A DNA stretch of 31,622 nt from JAYOFM01 sp038117225 (GCA_038117225.1 JAYOFM010000030.1:1-31622); one strand, 5' to 3'; counted from the stretch's first letter, positions 11,947 through 19,841 are shown. A program made the numbers and translations. Notes: generated by a model not told the origin, from the letters alone.

Positions 11947-12834
11947 ATGCCCGCTCATCGCACCTACATGTTCGCTCCCGGCAATCATGCACGCCGGGTC
12001 GAAAAGGTTTTTACCCTCGGTGCTGACGCGGTGATCCTCGACCTGGAAGACGCCGTCGCCCTGGCTGAGAAACCGGCGACCCGCGAACGCGTCGTTGCCG
12101 CGCTGACGCACGAGAACCGCGGTGGCGGCGCCGCGTCGCGCGGCTACGTCCGGGTCAACGACATCTCCACCGAGTTTTGCCACGGCGATATTACCGCCGT
12201 CGTCGGTCCCTGGCTCGACGGCATCGTGCTGCCCAAGGTGGAAAGCGCCGACCAGCTTCGTACCATCGACTGGCTGGTGGCGCAGCTTGAGCGGGAACGG
12301 GGACTGGACGTCGGCGGCATCGATATTCTACCGATCATCGAGACCGGCCACGGCGTCGCCAACGTGCGCGCCATCGCCGCCGCCAGCACGCGGGCCAAGC
12401 GGCTATCGTTCGGTGCCGGTGATTATACCAAGGACATGCGCATGAGCTGGACCCTGGCCGAGCGCGAACTGGACGCCGCCCGCGCCGAGATCGTGCTAGC
12501 GTCCCGCGTTGCCGGCCTGGAACCGCCCATCGACACGGTGTGGATTCACGTCAAGGATACGGCCGGCTGCGCCGCCTCGGCGGCATTGGTGCGTGACATG
12601 GGGTTTCAGGGCAAGCTGTGTATCCATCCGGATCAGGTGGCGCCGGTCAACGATGTATTCACGCCCGACGCCGATGCCGTCGCCTTCGCCGAGAAGGTCG
12701 TCGCCGCCTTCACCGAGGCGGAGGCGCGGGGCCTCGCCTCGATCCAGATTGATGGTTACTTCGTTGATTACCCGATCGTCGATCAAGCGCGGCGCACGCT
12801 TGATCTGGTCAGCGCTATTCGCGATCAAGCCTAG
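11947..12834 (+). CDS. CitE-like HpcH/HpaI aldolase family lyase
   Basis: A 295-residue TIM-barrel lyase of the CitE/malyl-CoA lyase group. Recognisable motifs are the N-terminal MFAPGN, LDLEDAV (31-37, acidic Mg site), the YVRVND strand with R69, LPKVES (95-100), IIETG (130-134) and GAGDYTKDM (157-164). The CIHPDQV segment near the C-terminus is the usual acyl-CoA-side motif of the family. Members split or join beta-hydroxyacyl-CoA or citramalyl-CoA type substrates; which one cannot be told here. With the CoA-transferase and crotonases elsewhere in the window it would make a C-C bond-cleaving step of an acyl-CoA route. It is followed after 5 bases by the hydrolase-fold gene. Confidence 0.92.
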   Translation: MPAHRTYMFAPGNHARRVEKVFTLGADAVILDLEDAVALAEKPATRERVVAALTHENRGGGAASRGYVRVNDISTEFCHGDITAVVGPWLDGIVLPKVESADQLRTIDWLVAQLERERGLDVGGIDILPIIETGHGVANVRAIAAASTRAKRLSFGAGDYTKDMRMSWTLAERELDAARAEIVLASRVAGLEPPIDTVWIHVKDTAGCAASAALVRDMGFQGKLCIHPDQVAPVNDVFTPDADAVAFAEKVVAAFTEAEARGLASIQIDGYFVDYPIVDQARRTLDLVSAIRDQA

Positions 12835-12839
12835 TACCG

Positions 12840-13631
12840 ATGGCGGTTCCGCAGTTTGAGATCATCGATCTGGCGGGGGACAATGCGCCATGGCTGGTCA
12901 TGGTGCATGGCGTTTCTCAGGACCGGCGGGTCTTCTCTGCACAAGTCGCGCACTTTCGGAATGACTACAGGTTGCTGCTGATCGATCTGCCCGGGCACGG
13001 AATGTCGAGCGATGTTTCAGGCCCTTACGAACTCGCCACCTTCGCGGCTGGTATCGGTGCGGCGGTGTCCCGTGCCGGCGCCACGAGGGCACATTTTTGG
13101 GGAACCCACATCGGCGCCGGCGCCGGACTGTTGTTGGCCTGCGAAAGGCCGGACATCTTCGTTTCGTTGATTCTGGAAGGTCCGGTCTTTCCCGGTCGGC
13201 CTTTGCCGACAGTCTCAACCGTGTTGGCGCGGGTCGCCGCCACGGCGCGGGACGACGGCATGGACGCGGCACGGGAACTCTGGTGGCGCGAAGGTGGGTG
13301 GTTCGACGTCATGCGCCAGCGCCCGGACGAATGCCGGGCGGCGGAGCAGCGCGGGATCATCGATGACTTCAGCGGCGCGCCGTGGCTTGATGCCGGCCTG
13401 GCGCCCCGGGCATTCGATCCGATCGATGCCAAACTCGCCGATCTCATGACGCCCGTGCTGATCATGAACGGCGAGCATGACTTACCGGATTTTCTAGATG
13501 CGGCTGCCGCCCTGGCGGAGATTTTGCCGTCGGTTGAGCAGGTGACGATCAGGGATGGGGGCGGTTTCCCGCTGTGGGAATTCCCGGATCGGGTTAACGC
13601 CGAGGTAACGCGGTTTCTCGCTGGCCGGTAG
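12840..13631 (+). CDS. Alpha/beta-hydrolase fold protein lacking the canonical triad
   Basis: A 263-residue protein with clear alpha/beta-hydrolase topology: the oxyanion region VMVHGVSQDRR, the LLLIDLPGHGMS strand-turn, a nucleophile-elbow position and the C-terminal FPLWEFPDRV motif. The elbow reads GTHIG (88-92), so histidine H90 stands where serine, aspartate or cysteine is expected. In the C-terminal motif the usual catalytic histidine (GHFP) is a glycine (G242 in GGGFP). The acid position (D214 in GEHD) remains. The fold is thus kept while two triad positions are changed. It may be a cofactor-free lyase or oxygenase-like enzyme, a binding protein or a degenerate hydrolase. It follows the CitE-like gene by 5 bases, so they are probably cotranscribed. 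Much of it is overlapped antisense by a long extension of the PhyH frame. Confidence 0.85.
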   Translation: MAVPQFEIIDLAGDNAPWLVMVHGVSQDRRVFSAQVAHFRNDYRLLLIDLPGHGMSSDVSGPYELATFAAGIGAAVSRAGATRAHFWGTHIGAGAGLLLACERPDIFVSLILEGPVFPGRPLPTVSTVLARVAATARDDGMDAARELWWREGGWFDVMRQRPDECRAAEQRGIIDDFSGAPWLDAGLAPRAFDPIDAKLADLMTPVLIMNGEHDLPDFLDAAAALAEILPSVEQVTIRDGGGFPLWEFPDRVNAEVTRFLAGR

Positions 13632-14545
13632 TGATATCGTAAACGCGCTTCCGCGCCACGCGCGTTCTCTTCCTGCTGCAATGCAAAGATCGAGGTATAG
13701 CCGCCCGACCAGTCGGGCGGCAGTAGGCAGGGGCGGGGATCGTGATGGGCCCAGCACTGGGCCTCGCCGCGCACCATCGTGCCGTCATACTTCGACGGCA
13801 GCGGATTGTGCGTGTACGCCATGGCGTCGGCGGGGGCGTAAACGTTGAGCAGCAGCGGCCGTCCGCGGCCCGAGCGGTTCGGTTTCGAGCCATGGATCAT
13901 GCGGCAGTTGTGGATAGTCAGCGAGCCGGCGGGGCCGTCCAGATAGACCGCCTTTGATTCGTCCACCGTCGCCGCGTCGTCCGGACGCAGACAGCCGATC
14001 CATTCGCCGGCGTCATTGTATTGATTGTACAACTCGCCATCATGGCTGCCCGGAATCATGCCGACCGGTCCCTGATCGAGATCGCAGTCGTACATGTAGG
14101 CGCCGACCGTCAGTGGGCTGTAGTTGGTGTGCGGCCAGAAGCCGATGTCCTGATGCCATTTCACTTCCTCGCCGCCGCGCGCCCATTTGAAGTTGAGCTT
14201 GGCGTGATGGAACTTTACGTGCGGGCCGATCAGATCGGCGACGATGTCGGGAACGATGGATTGCGAGGCAAAGGCCCAATAGTCCGGGTGATGGTCGTTG
14301 GGGCTGGAAAGCCGGCGCAAACGCGGATCCTCGGCACAGTGGCCGTCTTCCAGGTCCCATTTCTCGTCCGATTGGGTGATATGACGGCTTTCCTCGATCA
14401 TGGCGTCGGTGGCGCCGCGTAGGCGTTCGATCCAGGCGTCATCGATGATCTTTTCCAGCAACAGATAACCGTCGCGAAAATAGGCTTCCCGCTGTTCGCG
14501 GGTCAGAACCTTCGGTTCGATGGCGAGGATATCTTCGGTCTTCAT
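13025..14545 (-). CDS. Phytanoyl-CoA dioxygenase (PhyH) family protein with abnormal antisense-overlapping tail
   Basis: A Fe(II)/2-oxoglutarate dioxygenase of the PhyH family. The metal facial triad is H131-Q-D133 (KWHQDIGFWPH) and H218 (RMIHGSKPNR), with R229 (GRPLLLNVY) a good candidate for the 2-oxoglutarate-binding arginine. The start at 14545 has GGGAGG 5 bases upstream. Recognisable family sequence ends near residue 292 (YTSIFALQQEEN, about base 13667), a normal length. No stop follows there: the frame stays open for about 210 more codons to 13025, running antisense through most of the hydrolase-fold gene with low-complexity Ser/Arg/Ala-rich sequence. The tail is probably not real protein; the natural stop may be lost or hidden by an indel. 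The enzyme is expected to hydroxylate a small molecule or acyl-CoA next to the SDR and crotonase. Confidence 0.82.
   Translation of the reverse strand: MKTEDILAIEPKVLTREQREAYFRDGYLLLEKIIDDAWIERLRGATDAMIEESRHITQSDEKWDLEDGHCAEDPRLRRLSSPNDHHPDYWAFASQSIVPDIVADLIGPHVKFHHAKLNFKWARGGEEVKWHQDIGFWPHTNYSPLTVGAYMYDCDLDQGPVGMIPGSHDGELYNQYNDAGEWIGCLRPDDAATVDESKAVYLDGPAGSLTIHNCRMIHGSKPNRSGRGRPLLLNVYAPADAMAYTHNPLPSKYDGTMVRGEAQCWAHHDPRPCLLPPDWSGGYTSIFALQQEENARGAEARLRYHYRPARNRVTSALTRSGNSHSGKPPPSLIVTCSTDGKISARAAAASRKSGKSCSPFMISTGVMRSASLASIGSNARGARPASSHGAPLKSSMIPRCSAARHSSGRWRMTSNHPPSRHQSSRAASMPSSRAVAATRANTVETVGKGRPGKTGPSRINETKMSGLSQANNSPAPAPMWVPQKCALVAPARDTAAPIPAAKVASS
13642..13666. terminator. Stem-loop between convergent genes (possible bidirectional terminator)
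   Basis: AACGCGC (13642-13648) pairs perfectly with GCGCGTT (13660-13666) around an 11-base loop. It starts 10 bases after the hydrolase-fold stop. No strong T-run follows on either strand. On the minus strand it falls within the frame running out of the PhyH gene, at the point where the recognisable family sequence ends. Confidence 0.4.
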
Positions 14546-14572
14546 TACGACCTCCCATGTGGACGACGAGGC

Positions 14573-14620
14573 ACCGCCAAAATACATACCGCCGTCGACG
14601 TGAAGAACTTGCCCGGTGAT
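14573..14620 (-). pseudogene. Relic of a second SDR C-terminus
   Basis: Read on the minus strand this spacer translates as ITGQVLHVDGGMYFGG, the universal C-terminal motif of SDR enzymes. It matches the end of the intact SDR just upstream (TTGQIIHVNGGMYLG) at 10 of 15 residues. It begins at the SDR stop codon and is in frame with the PhyH start, but has no SDR body and no start of its own. It is best read as the last codons of a lost paralogous SDR gene, left behind by a deletion. The nucleotide divergence argues against a recent local duplication. Confidence 0.75.
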
Positions 14621-15375
14621 TAGGTGCCGAGATACATGCCGCCGTTGACGTGGATGATCTGGCCGGTCGTGTAGCCGGCGTCCGGATCGCAAAGATAGCC
14701 GACGGCGGCGGCGATTTCGGTGACGCTGCCCATGCGGGCGACCGGCGGTTCGATCTTCAGCGCCGGGCGCGCGCCGGCGGAACCGGGGCGCTCCGTATCA
14801 ATAAAGCCCGGCGATACCGTATTGACGGTAATGCCGTGTTGCGCCAGTTCGACGGCGAGACCGCGCGTGAAGCCGGTCAGGCCGGCCTTCGACACCAGAT
14901 TGTGCACCCGGTTGCTGGTGCCGATGTGCCACGAGATGCCGCCCAGGGTGACGATACGCCCCCAACCCTTGGCGATCATGTCGGGCGTGCACGCCTTGGC
15001 GGTATGGAAGGCACCGTCGAGGCTGACGTCGATGACCTTGCGGTACTCTTCGTGGGTCATCTCCAGGAACGGCTTCATGCCGCGGATCGAGGCGTTGACG
15101 ATCAGGATATCGATGCCGCCGAAGGCCTCGCGTCCGGCGGCGGCCATGGATTCGCAACCGGCCGGGTCGGTGACGTCGGCCAGGTGCACGATGGCCTTCG
15201 CGCCCAGGGCCTCGATCTCGGCGGCGACGCCGTCGGCGGCGGCGCGGTCCTGTACCGCGTTGACAACGATGTTGGCGCCGGCGCTGGCCAGGCGATGGGC
15301 GATGGCGCGGCCGATGTTGCGGGCGGAACCCGTTACCAGGGCGGTCTTGCCGGCGAGTGGCTTGGCTTCGGTCAT
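14620..15375 (-). CDS. SDR family oxidoreductase with atypical active site
   Basis: A 251-residue classical-length short-chain dehydrogenase/reductase. The Rossmann nucleotide motif is TGSARNIG (15-22), the NAG-type motif is NASIRG (94-99) and the C-terminus is TTGQIIHVNGGMYLG. The active site is unusual. The YxxxK motif reads N159-L-V-S-K163, so tyrosine is replaced by asparagine, and the usual catalytic serine position falls on G146 (TLGGIS). Lysine is kept. Either the chemistry differs, a nearby residue such as H158 or S148 takes over, or the protein is a non-catalytic member. GAAGGGA precedes the start; the crotonase ends 22 bases upstream. Crotonase, SDR and PhyH look like one transcript. 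Confidence 0.9.
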   Translation of the reverse strand: MTEAKPLAGKTALVTGSARNIGRAIAHRLASAGANIVVNAVQDRAAADGVAAEIEALGAKAIVHLADVTDPAGCESMAAAGREAFGGIDILIVNASIRGMKPFLEMTHEEYRKVIDVSLDGAFHTAKACTPDMIAKGWGRIVTLGGISWHIGTSNRVHNLVSKAGLTGFTRGLAVELAQHGITVNTVSPGFIDTERPGSAGARPALKIEPPVARMGSVTEIAAAVGYLCDPDAGYTTGQIIHVNGGMYLGT

Positions 15376-15397
15376 GTTGCTGTCATCCCTTCGGTTG

Positions 15398-16213
15398 TTA
15401 TTGGCCCGTGAACACGGGTTTGCGTTTCTCGTTGAAGGCGGTGACGCCTTCCTTGAAGTCGGCGGTGGCGGCGCAGCGGGCGAAGGACGCGGTTTCCGCC
15501 TGTAACTGTGACGTCAGATCGCGGCTGCTCGACTCCTGCAGTAACTGCTTGGTGGCGGCGTAGGCCAGCGGTGGGCCATTGGCGATACGGGTGGCGAGCG
15601 CCGCCGTTTCGGCATCCAGATCGGCCGCCGACACGACCCGGTTGACCAGCCCCAGCGTTTCCGCCGTCGCCGCGTCGATGCGATCCGACAGCAGCGCCAG
15701 TTCCATGGCTTTCTTGGCGCCGACGGCGCGCGGCAGGAACCAGGTCGAGCCGCCATCCGGATTGGTGCCGAGCAGCGTATAAGCGAGGGTAAAGAAGGCA
15801 TCATCGGCGGCGATGGCGAGATCGCAGGCCAACATCAGGCTGATCCCGGCGCCGGCGACGGCGCCGCGCACGCTGGCGACGAAGGGCATCGGCAGGGTGC
15901 GCATGTTTTCGATCGCCACGTGCACGTCGTCGATCATGTTGGTGAAGCACTCGCTGATCTCGCGATCGCTCGGGCTGGTATCGAGGAACGCCTTGAAACC
16001 CTTAACGTCGCCGCCGGCCATGAAGTGATCGCCGGCGCCCCGTAGAACCACCACGCGGACATCCTTGGCAGATGCCAGTTGCCCGGTCAGCGCGACCAGT
16101 GAGTCCACCACGTCCTCGTTGATGGCGTTGAGGAACTGGGGCCGGTCGACGGTGACGGTACAGACTCCGCCGGCGACGTCCGCGCGCACGGTGTCGTTGG
16201 GTAGTTCGAACAT
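15398..16213 (-). CDS. Enoyl-CoA hydratase/isomerase (crotonase) family protein, PaaG-like
   Basis: A 271-residue crotonase. The two oxyanion-hole segments are HFMAGGDVKGF and RGAVAGAGISLMLACDL. The active-site segment reads GTNPDGGSTWFLPRAVG; an aspartate in PDGG is typical of the PaaG/isomerase-like branch rather than of classical hydratases with a PE glutamate. It would act on a CoA thioester as hydratase or double-bond isomerase. GAGGGAGGG precedes the ATG, a strong ribosome binding site. It heads the crotonase-SDR-PhyH group, with a 94-base gap from the upstream lipoprotein gene. Confidence 0.93.
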   Translation of the reverse strand: MFELPNDTVRADVAGGVCTVTVDRPQFLNAINEDVVDSLVALTGQLASAKDVRVVVLRGAGDHFMAGGDVKGFKAFLDTSPSDREISECFTNMIDDVHVAIENMRTLPMPFVASVRGAVAGAGISLMLACDLAIAADDAFFTLAYTLLGTNPDGGSTWFLPRAVGAKKAMELALLSDRIDAATAETLGLVNRVVSAADLDAETAALATRIANGPPLAYAATKQLLQESSSRDLTSQLQAETASFARCAATADFKEGVTAFNEKRKPVFTGQ

Positions 16214-16307
16214 GTTGATGACCCTCCCTCGATCTTATCACTGTTTGGGCGCCACATTAGCGCACGGCGGCCGGCCAACCAACAGAGGACAGTGCCTCGG
16301 ACGGGTA

Positions 16308-17297
16308 TTAGCGGCGCAGCAGGGGGCCGGCGATGTAGAGAATTTCGTCGCGCGCCTGCACCGGCAGCTTGGAGAACCGATCGATGGCATCGGAGTTGAT
16401 GCGGAGCTCCAACGCATCGCCGATTGCCGCATCGATATCTTTATAACCGTGCTGGCGGAGCACGGTGGCGAGTTTGCCGCGAGTAATGCCCGTGGGGCCG
16501 AGTGGGACGCGGAAGGTTTCCGGAGAGGGGTCGACGGTCTGTGCGGGGGACGCCATCGGCGCGGCGGCGGGCGTGGGCGAGACCATCTCGGCAAGCGTGA
16601 TCGGCATGGTCCAGTTCAGGACGGAGTCCGAGGCCGGTATGGCATCCGGCGCGCCGTGTGTTCCCGCCATCAACGTTTGTGCCGTCGCGAATTCAGTTGA
16701 TCTGACCAGCGCCGCTTGCCCCTTGAGTTCGAGTTCAGAGAGCGCGACATTGCGTTTCCGTGTCAGTCCTGTCACTTCGGGTAGACAATCGTCGGCGTCG
16801 TCCTCCTGGCACTGGGCCTTGGCCTCGTCGATGCGCGCCATCCATATTGCCTCGGCCTTCTGGCGCTGCTTGAGGAACCATTGATCGCGCGCTTGCGCCG
16901 TCGGGAAGGACGTGGGCTGCAGGTCTAGATGAAGCGACTCGGGATATTTTTGACCCGCCATGGTCGCGCGATCGATGGCGGCGCCGATGATGCCGCCGAG
17001 CACGGCATTGCCCAGCGTCCAGCCATCGTTCTTGGTTTCAAGGCTCGCCGTCTCGTCATGATGTCCCGAGGCGCTACATTGAACCGTCAGGGGAGCGTGT
17101 TTCGCGTGCAGGAGCATCGACGCCGGCGTTATGACCGATCGCTTGAACTCCTCGCCCTCGATGCGGCATTCGGCGTGTTCCGGATCGGTCGAGATGTAGG
17201 TGGTTGTTTCGTTGTCACTGATGATGGAAGCGCATCCGCTCAACAGCAGCAGAATGCCCGCCCCGACAGCCGCCTTCCGTAACGCCATGCAATTCAT
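16308..17297 (-). CDS. Predicted lipoprotein with a small-lipoprotein domain and a unique C-terminal half
   Basis: About 329 residues. The N-terminus is a lipoprotein signal: MALRKAAVGAGILLLLSGCAS, with lipobox LSGC. ATGs at 17327, 17297 and 17288 are in frame; 17297 or 17288 gives the normal signal length. The first roughly 120 mature residues resemble a common family of small proteobacterial lipoproteins: cysteine-flanked beta strands, then NAVLGGIIGAAIDRATMAGQKYP. After that comes a charged, probably helical stretch (RDQWFLKQRQKAEAIWMARI), a Pro/Ala-rich linker, and a C-terminal region starting near FRVPLGPTGITRGKLATVL that was not recognised. It is likely anchored in the outer membrane. 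Function is unknown and a link to the neighbouring enzymes is not evident. Confidence 0.8.
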   Translation of the reverse strand: MNCMALRKAAVGAGILLLLSGCASIISDNETTTYISTDPEHAECRIEGEEFKRSVITPASMLLHAKHAPLTVQCSASGHHDETASLETKNDGWTLGNAVLGGIIGAAIDRATMAGQKYPESLHLDLQPTSFPTAQARDQWFLKQRQKAEAIWMARIDEAKAQCQEDDADDCLPEVTGLTRKRNVALSELELKGQAALVRSTEFATAQTLMAGTHGAPDAIPASDSVLNWTMPITLAEMVSPTPAAAPMASPAQTVDPSPETFRVPLGPTGITRGKLATVLRQHGYKDIDAAIGDALELRINSDAIDRFSKLPVQARDEILYIAGPLLRR

Positions 17298-17458
17298 TCC
17301 CGCGTGCTTTCCCCGAATGGCCGGCATCCTGAATCATATCGCAGAGGGGTGCAAGGTTTTGAAAGTAAACGGGTAATAGAGAATAGTCCCACGCCGGTCG
17401 CGCAATGGCTTATCCTCCCGCCATGGTTCGTCCGCTGAAATGACTGCCGGAGTCCGAC

Positions 17459-18172
17459 ATGCCGATATCTCGCCAAGTCCATGCACTTTGTTTCGACGTC
17501 TTTGGCACGGTGGTCGACTGGCGGGGAACGCTGCTCGATGAATGCGCGGCGTTTGGCGCCGACCGGGACCTCGCGACCGACTGGCCGGCTTTCATCGATG
17601 ACTGGAAGGCCGGGTACCGACCGGCCATGGACGACGTCAATGCCGGTCGGCGGCCGTGGACCAATGTCGATGTCATCTACCGCGAACGGCTGGACCAAAT
17701 CGCCGCCGCGCATGGCTTGGGCAGCCTTGATGACGCCGGGCGAGGCGCCCTGATCGATATCTGGACCCGTTCGCGCCCGTGGCCGGATTCCGCGGCGGCC
17801 CTGGGCCGCCTCGGCCGACCCTTCATGACGGCGACCTTGTCCAACGGCAACTTCGATTGGCTGACGCGCATCGCCAAGACGGGCGGCCTGCCGTTCGATG
17901 TGATTCTGACGGCGGAGAACGCTCGCGCCTACAAGCCGGACGCCAGTGTCTATGATTTGGCGATCGAACTGCTGGGCCCCCGGCCGGAGAACGTCATGCT
18001 GGTTGCCTGCCACAACTACGATCTCGCCGCCGCCAGGTCGCACGGCATGGGAACGGCGTTCCTGCCGCGCAAGGAATTCGGTCCCGACCAAGCCACCGAC
18101 CAGGAAGCGGATGGGGATTGGGATTTCGTCGCGACGGACCTCGCCGATTTGGCGACGCAACTCGGCTGTTAG
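17459..18172 (+). CDS. Haloacid dehalogenase type II-like HAD hydrolase
   Basis: A 237-residue HAD-superfamily protein. Motif I is CFDVFGTVVDW with nucleophile D13, motif II is TLSNGN, motif III lysine is in ARAYKPD, and the final motif is VACHNYDLAAARSHG. The FDVFGT and SNGN signatures and the length match (S)-2-haloacid dehalogenases, which hydrolyse 2-haloalkanoates to 2-hydroxyacids. Many annotated members are uncharacterised phosphatases or dehalogenase-like enzymes, so the substrate is open. The gene stands alone on its strand, diverging from the lipoprotein gene and converging on the next. Confidence 0.9.
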   Translation: MPISRQVHALCFDVFGTVVDWRGTLLDECAAFGADRDLATDWPAFIDDWKAGYRPAMDDVNAGRRPWTNVDVIYRERLDQIAAAHGLGSLDDAGRGALIDIWTRSRPWPDSAAALGRLGRPFMTATLSNGNFDWLTRIAKTGGLPFDVILTAENARAYKPDASVYDLAIELLGPRPENVMLVACHNYDLAAARSHGMGTAFLPRKEFGPDQATDQEADGDWDFVATDLADLATQLGC

Positions 18173-18203
18173 TTTCCTCGGTGCCCGCCCAACCCGGCAA
18201 GAA

Positions 18204-18752
18204 TTACCCGGTCGCCTCATCCGGTTTTTCGGCGATTGCCGCACGGGAAGCCTCCAAGGCGTCCATCAAGACCGCGCCGGTGGAGAATGCCGGACCGGCG
18301 GCGAGCGCCTGTGCCACGGTGGTACCACTGCCCGCGTCCTCCTCGCTATTGATGACGGCGTTCGCCGCCAATTGCTGGCGAATCTGATCGGCGATCATCT
18401 GTTCGATCTGGCCGCGGCGATCGGCGGGGAGTTGCGCCAGGTCCTCTTCCGTCAGGCCCATGGCTTCGAGAATTTTCTCGCGTAATTCCTCGAGTTTCTG
18501 GCGCTGAACCTCCTCCGCGTAGGCGCGCATGCCGTGTTCACGGATGAAGTCCATGGCCGACTTGTCGGCACCGCTGTCGCGCGTGCCCTGGTGTTCCATC
18601 ACGCTCTGGCGATTGGCGGCGACCTCGGCCTTCAGGACTTCCGCATCCAACATGCTGGCGAAGGAGTCCGTTGCCGCGCCGCCGGCGCGGGGGTCGGCGG
18701 CATGGCTGCTGTAGGCAATCGCGCCGGCATATTGTTCGGTTTCAATCTTCAT
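18204..18752 (-). CDS. Conserved-looking protein of unknown function, helical
   Basis: About 182 residues from the ATG at 18752, which has GGAGCGG upstream; an in-frame ATG at 18791 would add 13 unremarkable residues. The middle (FIREHGMRAYAEEVQRQKLE onward) is strongly helical and charged, with coiled-coil character, followed by TEEDLAQLPADRRGQIEQMI and a Gly/Ala-rich tail. There is no signal peptide or membrane helix. The look recalls small rod-binding or flagella-associated helical proteins of alphaproteobacteria, but no specific family can be claimed and no flagellar gene is nearby. Confidence 0.72.
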   Translation of the reverse strand: MKIETEQYAGAIAYSSHAADPRAGGAATDSFASMLDAEVLKAEVAANRQSVMEHQGTRDSGADKSAMDFIREHGMRAYAEEVQRQKLEELREKILEAMGLTEEDLAQLPADRRGQIEQMIADQIRQQLAANAVINSEEDAGSGTTVAQALAAGPAFSTGAVLMDALEASRAAIAEKPDEATG

Positions 18753-18818
18753 GGGGCCGCTCCGTGCATGACTTCGACTGTGAAAAATCATGCAAGGGGC
18801 AGGCCAGATTGATTGTCG

Positions 18819-19841
18819 TCAGGAGGCCTCGGAGAGGGGAATCCAGCTCTTGTGCTCGCCAGCATATTCTGGCCCTGGATTGCCGTGCACGGTGGTTCGC
18901 CACATGACGCGATCGTGGTGGGCGGCGTCAAACCAGGTGGCGCTGTGCAGGGTCGAGCGATTGTCGTAGATCACCAGATCGCCGCGCCGCCATTCGTGGG
19001 CATAAGTGAATTCAGGCTGCGTCAGGTGCGCCATGATCTCATACAACAGTTCGGCGCCATCGCCGTCGGGCCCCGGTTGCATGCCGACGATGGGTCCTTC
19101 GACCCAATCCATCTGGCCACCCTCGCAAAGATACAGCGCCGGACGGCCGGTGACCGGATGGACGCGGACCAGCGGTTGCGGTTGCGGCCGTTGATGCGGC
19201 GCCAGCGGCTGTGGCGTTTCGCCGGCACGCACCGCTTTCTCGGAACGGCCGACCCTCGGTATCACGTGCAGGCCGTCGACCCCTTCCAGGCGTTCCTTCA
19301 TCGCCGGCGAAAGGGCGGCATAGGCGGCGACGCCACTGGCATAGAGGGTCTGGCCCTGACCCGGCGGCGCCGGTTCGGCGGCGTAGAACAGCGAAAGATC
19401 GGGCGGCGGTCGGCGGTAGCTCTGGTCGGTGTGCCAGCCACGCCGGTGCGGAAACTGTACCGGAAGTCGGCCGTCCGGGGTGCGTGGCGGGTCGGGGCGC
19501 TCCGGCGGCTGCATGTTGACCGGCGCCACGTTGGAGACGATGAGTATTTCCGGGACCTCGGGATGGATCATGTTGGTCGGCATCAGGGTCTGGTGATAAT
19601 CCTCGACCTCGGTGCCGAACGGGCGGCTCAATCGCACCAGCAAATCCGGTTCATCGTTGATCCGGTCCATCCCGCGTATCAGCAGCAAGCCATCGACGGC
19701 GTGGAAGGTTTCCAGCAGCGGCGCGGGGTCGGCCTCGACGGCGGCGGCGACGGCGGCCGCGTCGCCGGCGCCGTGGTATTCGATAACGGCGCCGAAGGTC
19801 GTGTCCGGCAAGGGGTGGATGTCGAAAGCAGCATCGGTCAT
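18819..19841 (-). CDS. TauD/TfdA family Fe(II)/2-oxoglutarate dioxygenase (1)
   Basis: A 340-residue TauD/TfdA enzyme. The iron ligands are H137 and D139 (RGWHTDQSY) and H299 (DNRSTLHSAT); arginine R311 or R315 (RVMWRTTVHG) would bind 2-oxoglutarate. Members hydroxylate taurine, phenoxyacetates or other small acids; the substrate here is not evident. The start at 19841 overlaps the stop of the upstream CoA-transferase gene as ATGA, so translation is coupled. An in-frame ATG further upstream (19874) would lie inside that gene and is not preferred. Coupling suggests that the dioxygenase acts in the same route as the CoA-transferase, on either a free acid or its CoA ester. Confidence 0.93.
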   Translation of the reverse strand: MTDAAFDIHPLPDTTFGAVIEYHGAGDAAAVAAAVEADPAPLLETFHAVDGLLLIRGMDRINDEPDLLVRLSRPFGTEVEDYHQTLMPTNMIHPEVPEILIVSNVAPVNMQPPERPDPPRTPDGRLPVQFPHRRGWHTDQSYRRPPPDLSLFYAAEPAPPGQGQTLYASGVAAYAALSPAMKERLEGVDGLHVIPRVGRSEKAVRAGETPQPLAPHQRPQPQPLVRVHPVTGRPALYLCEGGQMDWVEGPIVGMQPGPDGDGAELLYEIMAHLTQPEFTYAHEWRRGDLVIYDNRSTLHSATWFDAAHHDRVMWRTTVHGNPGPEYAGEHKSWIPLSEAS

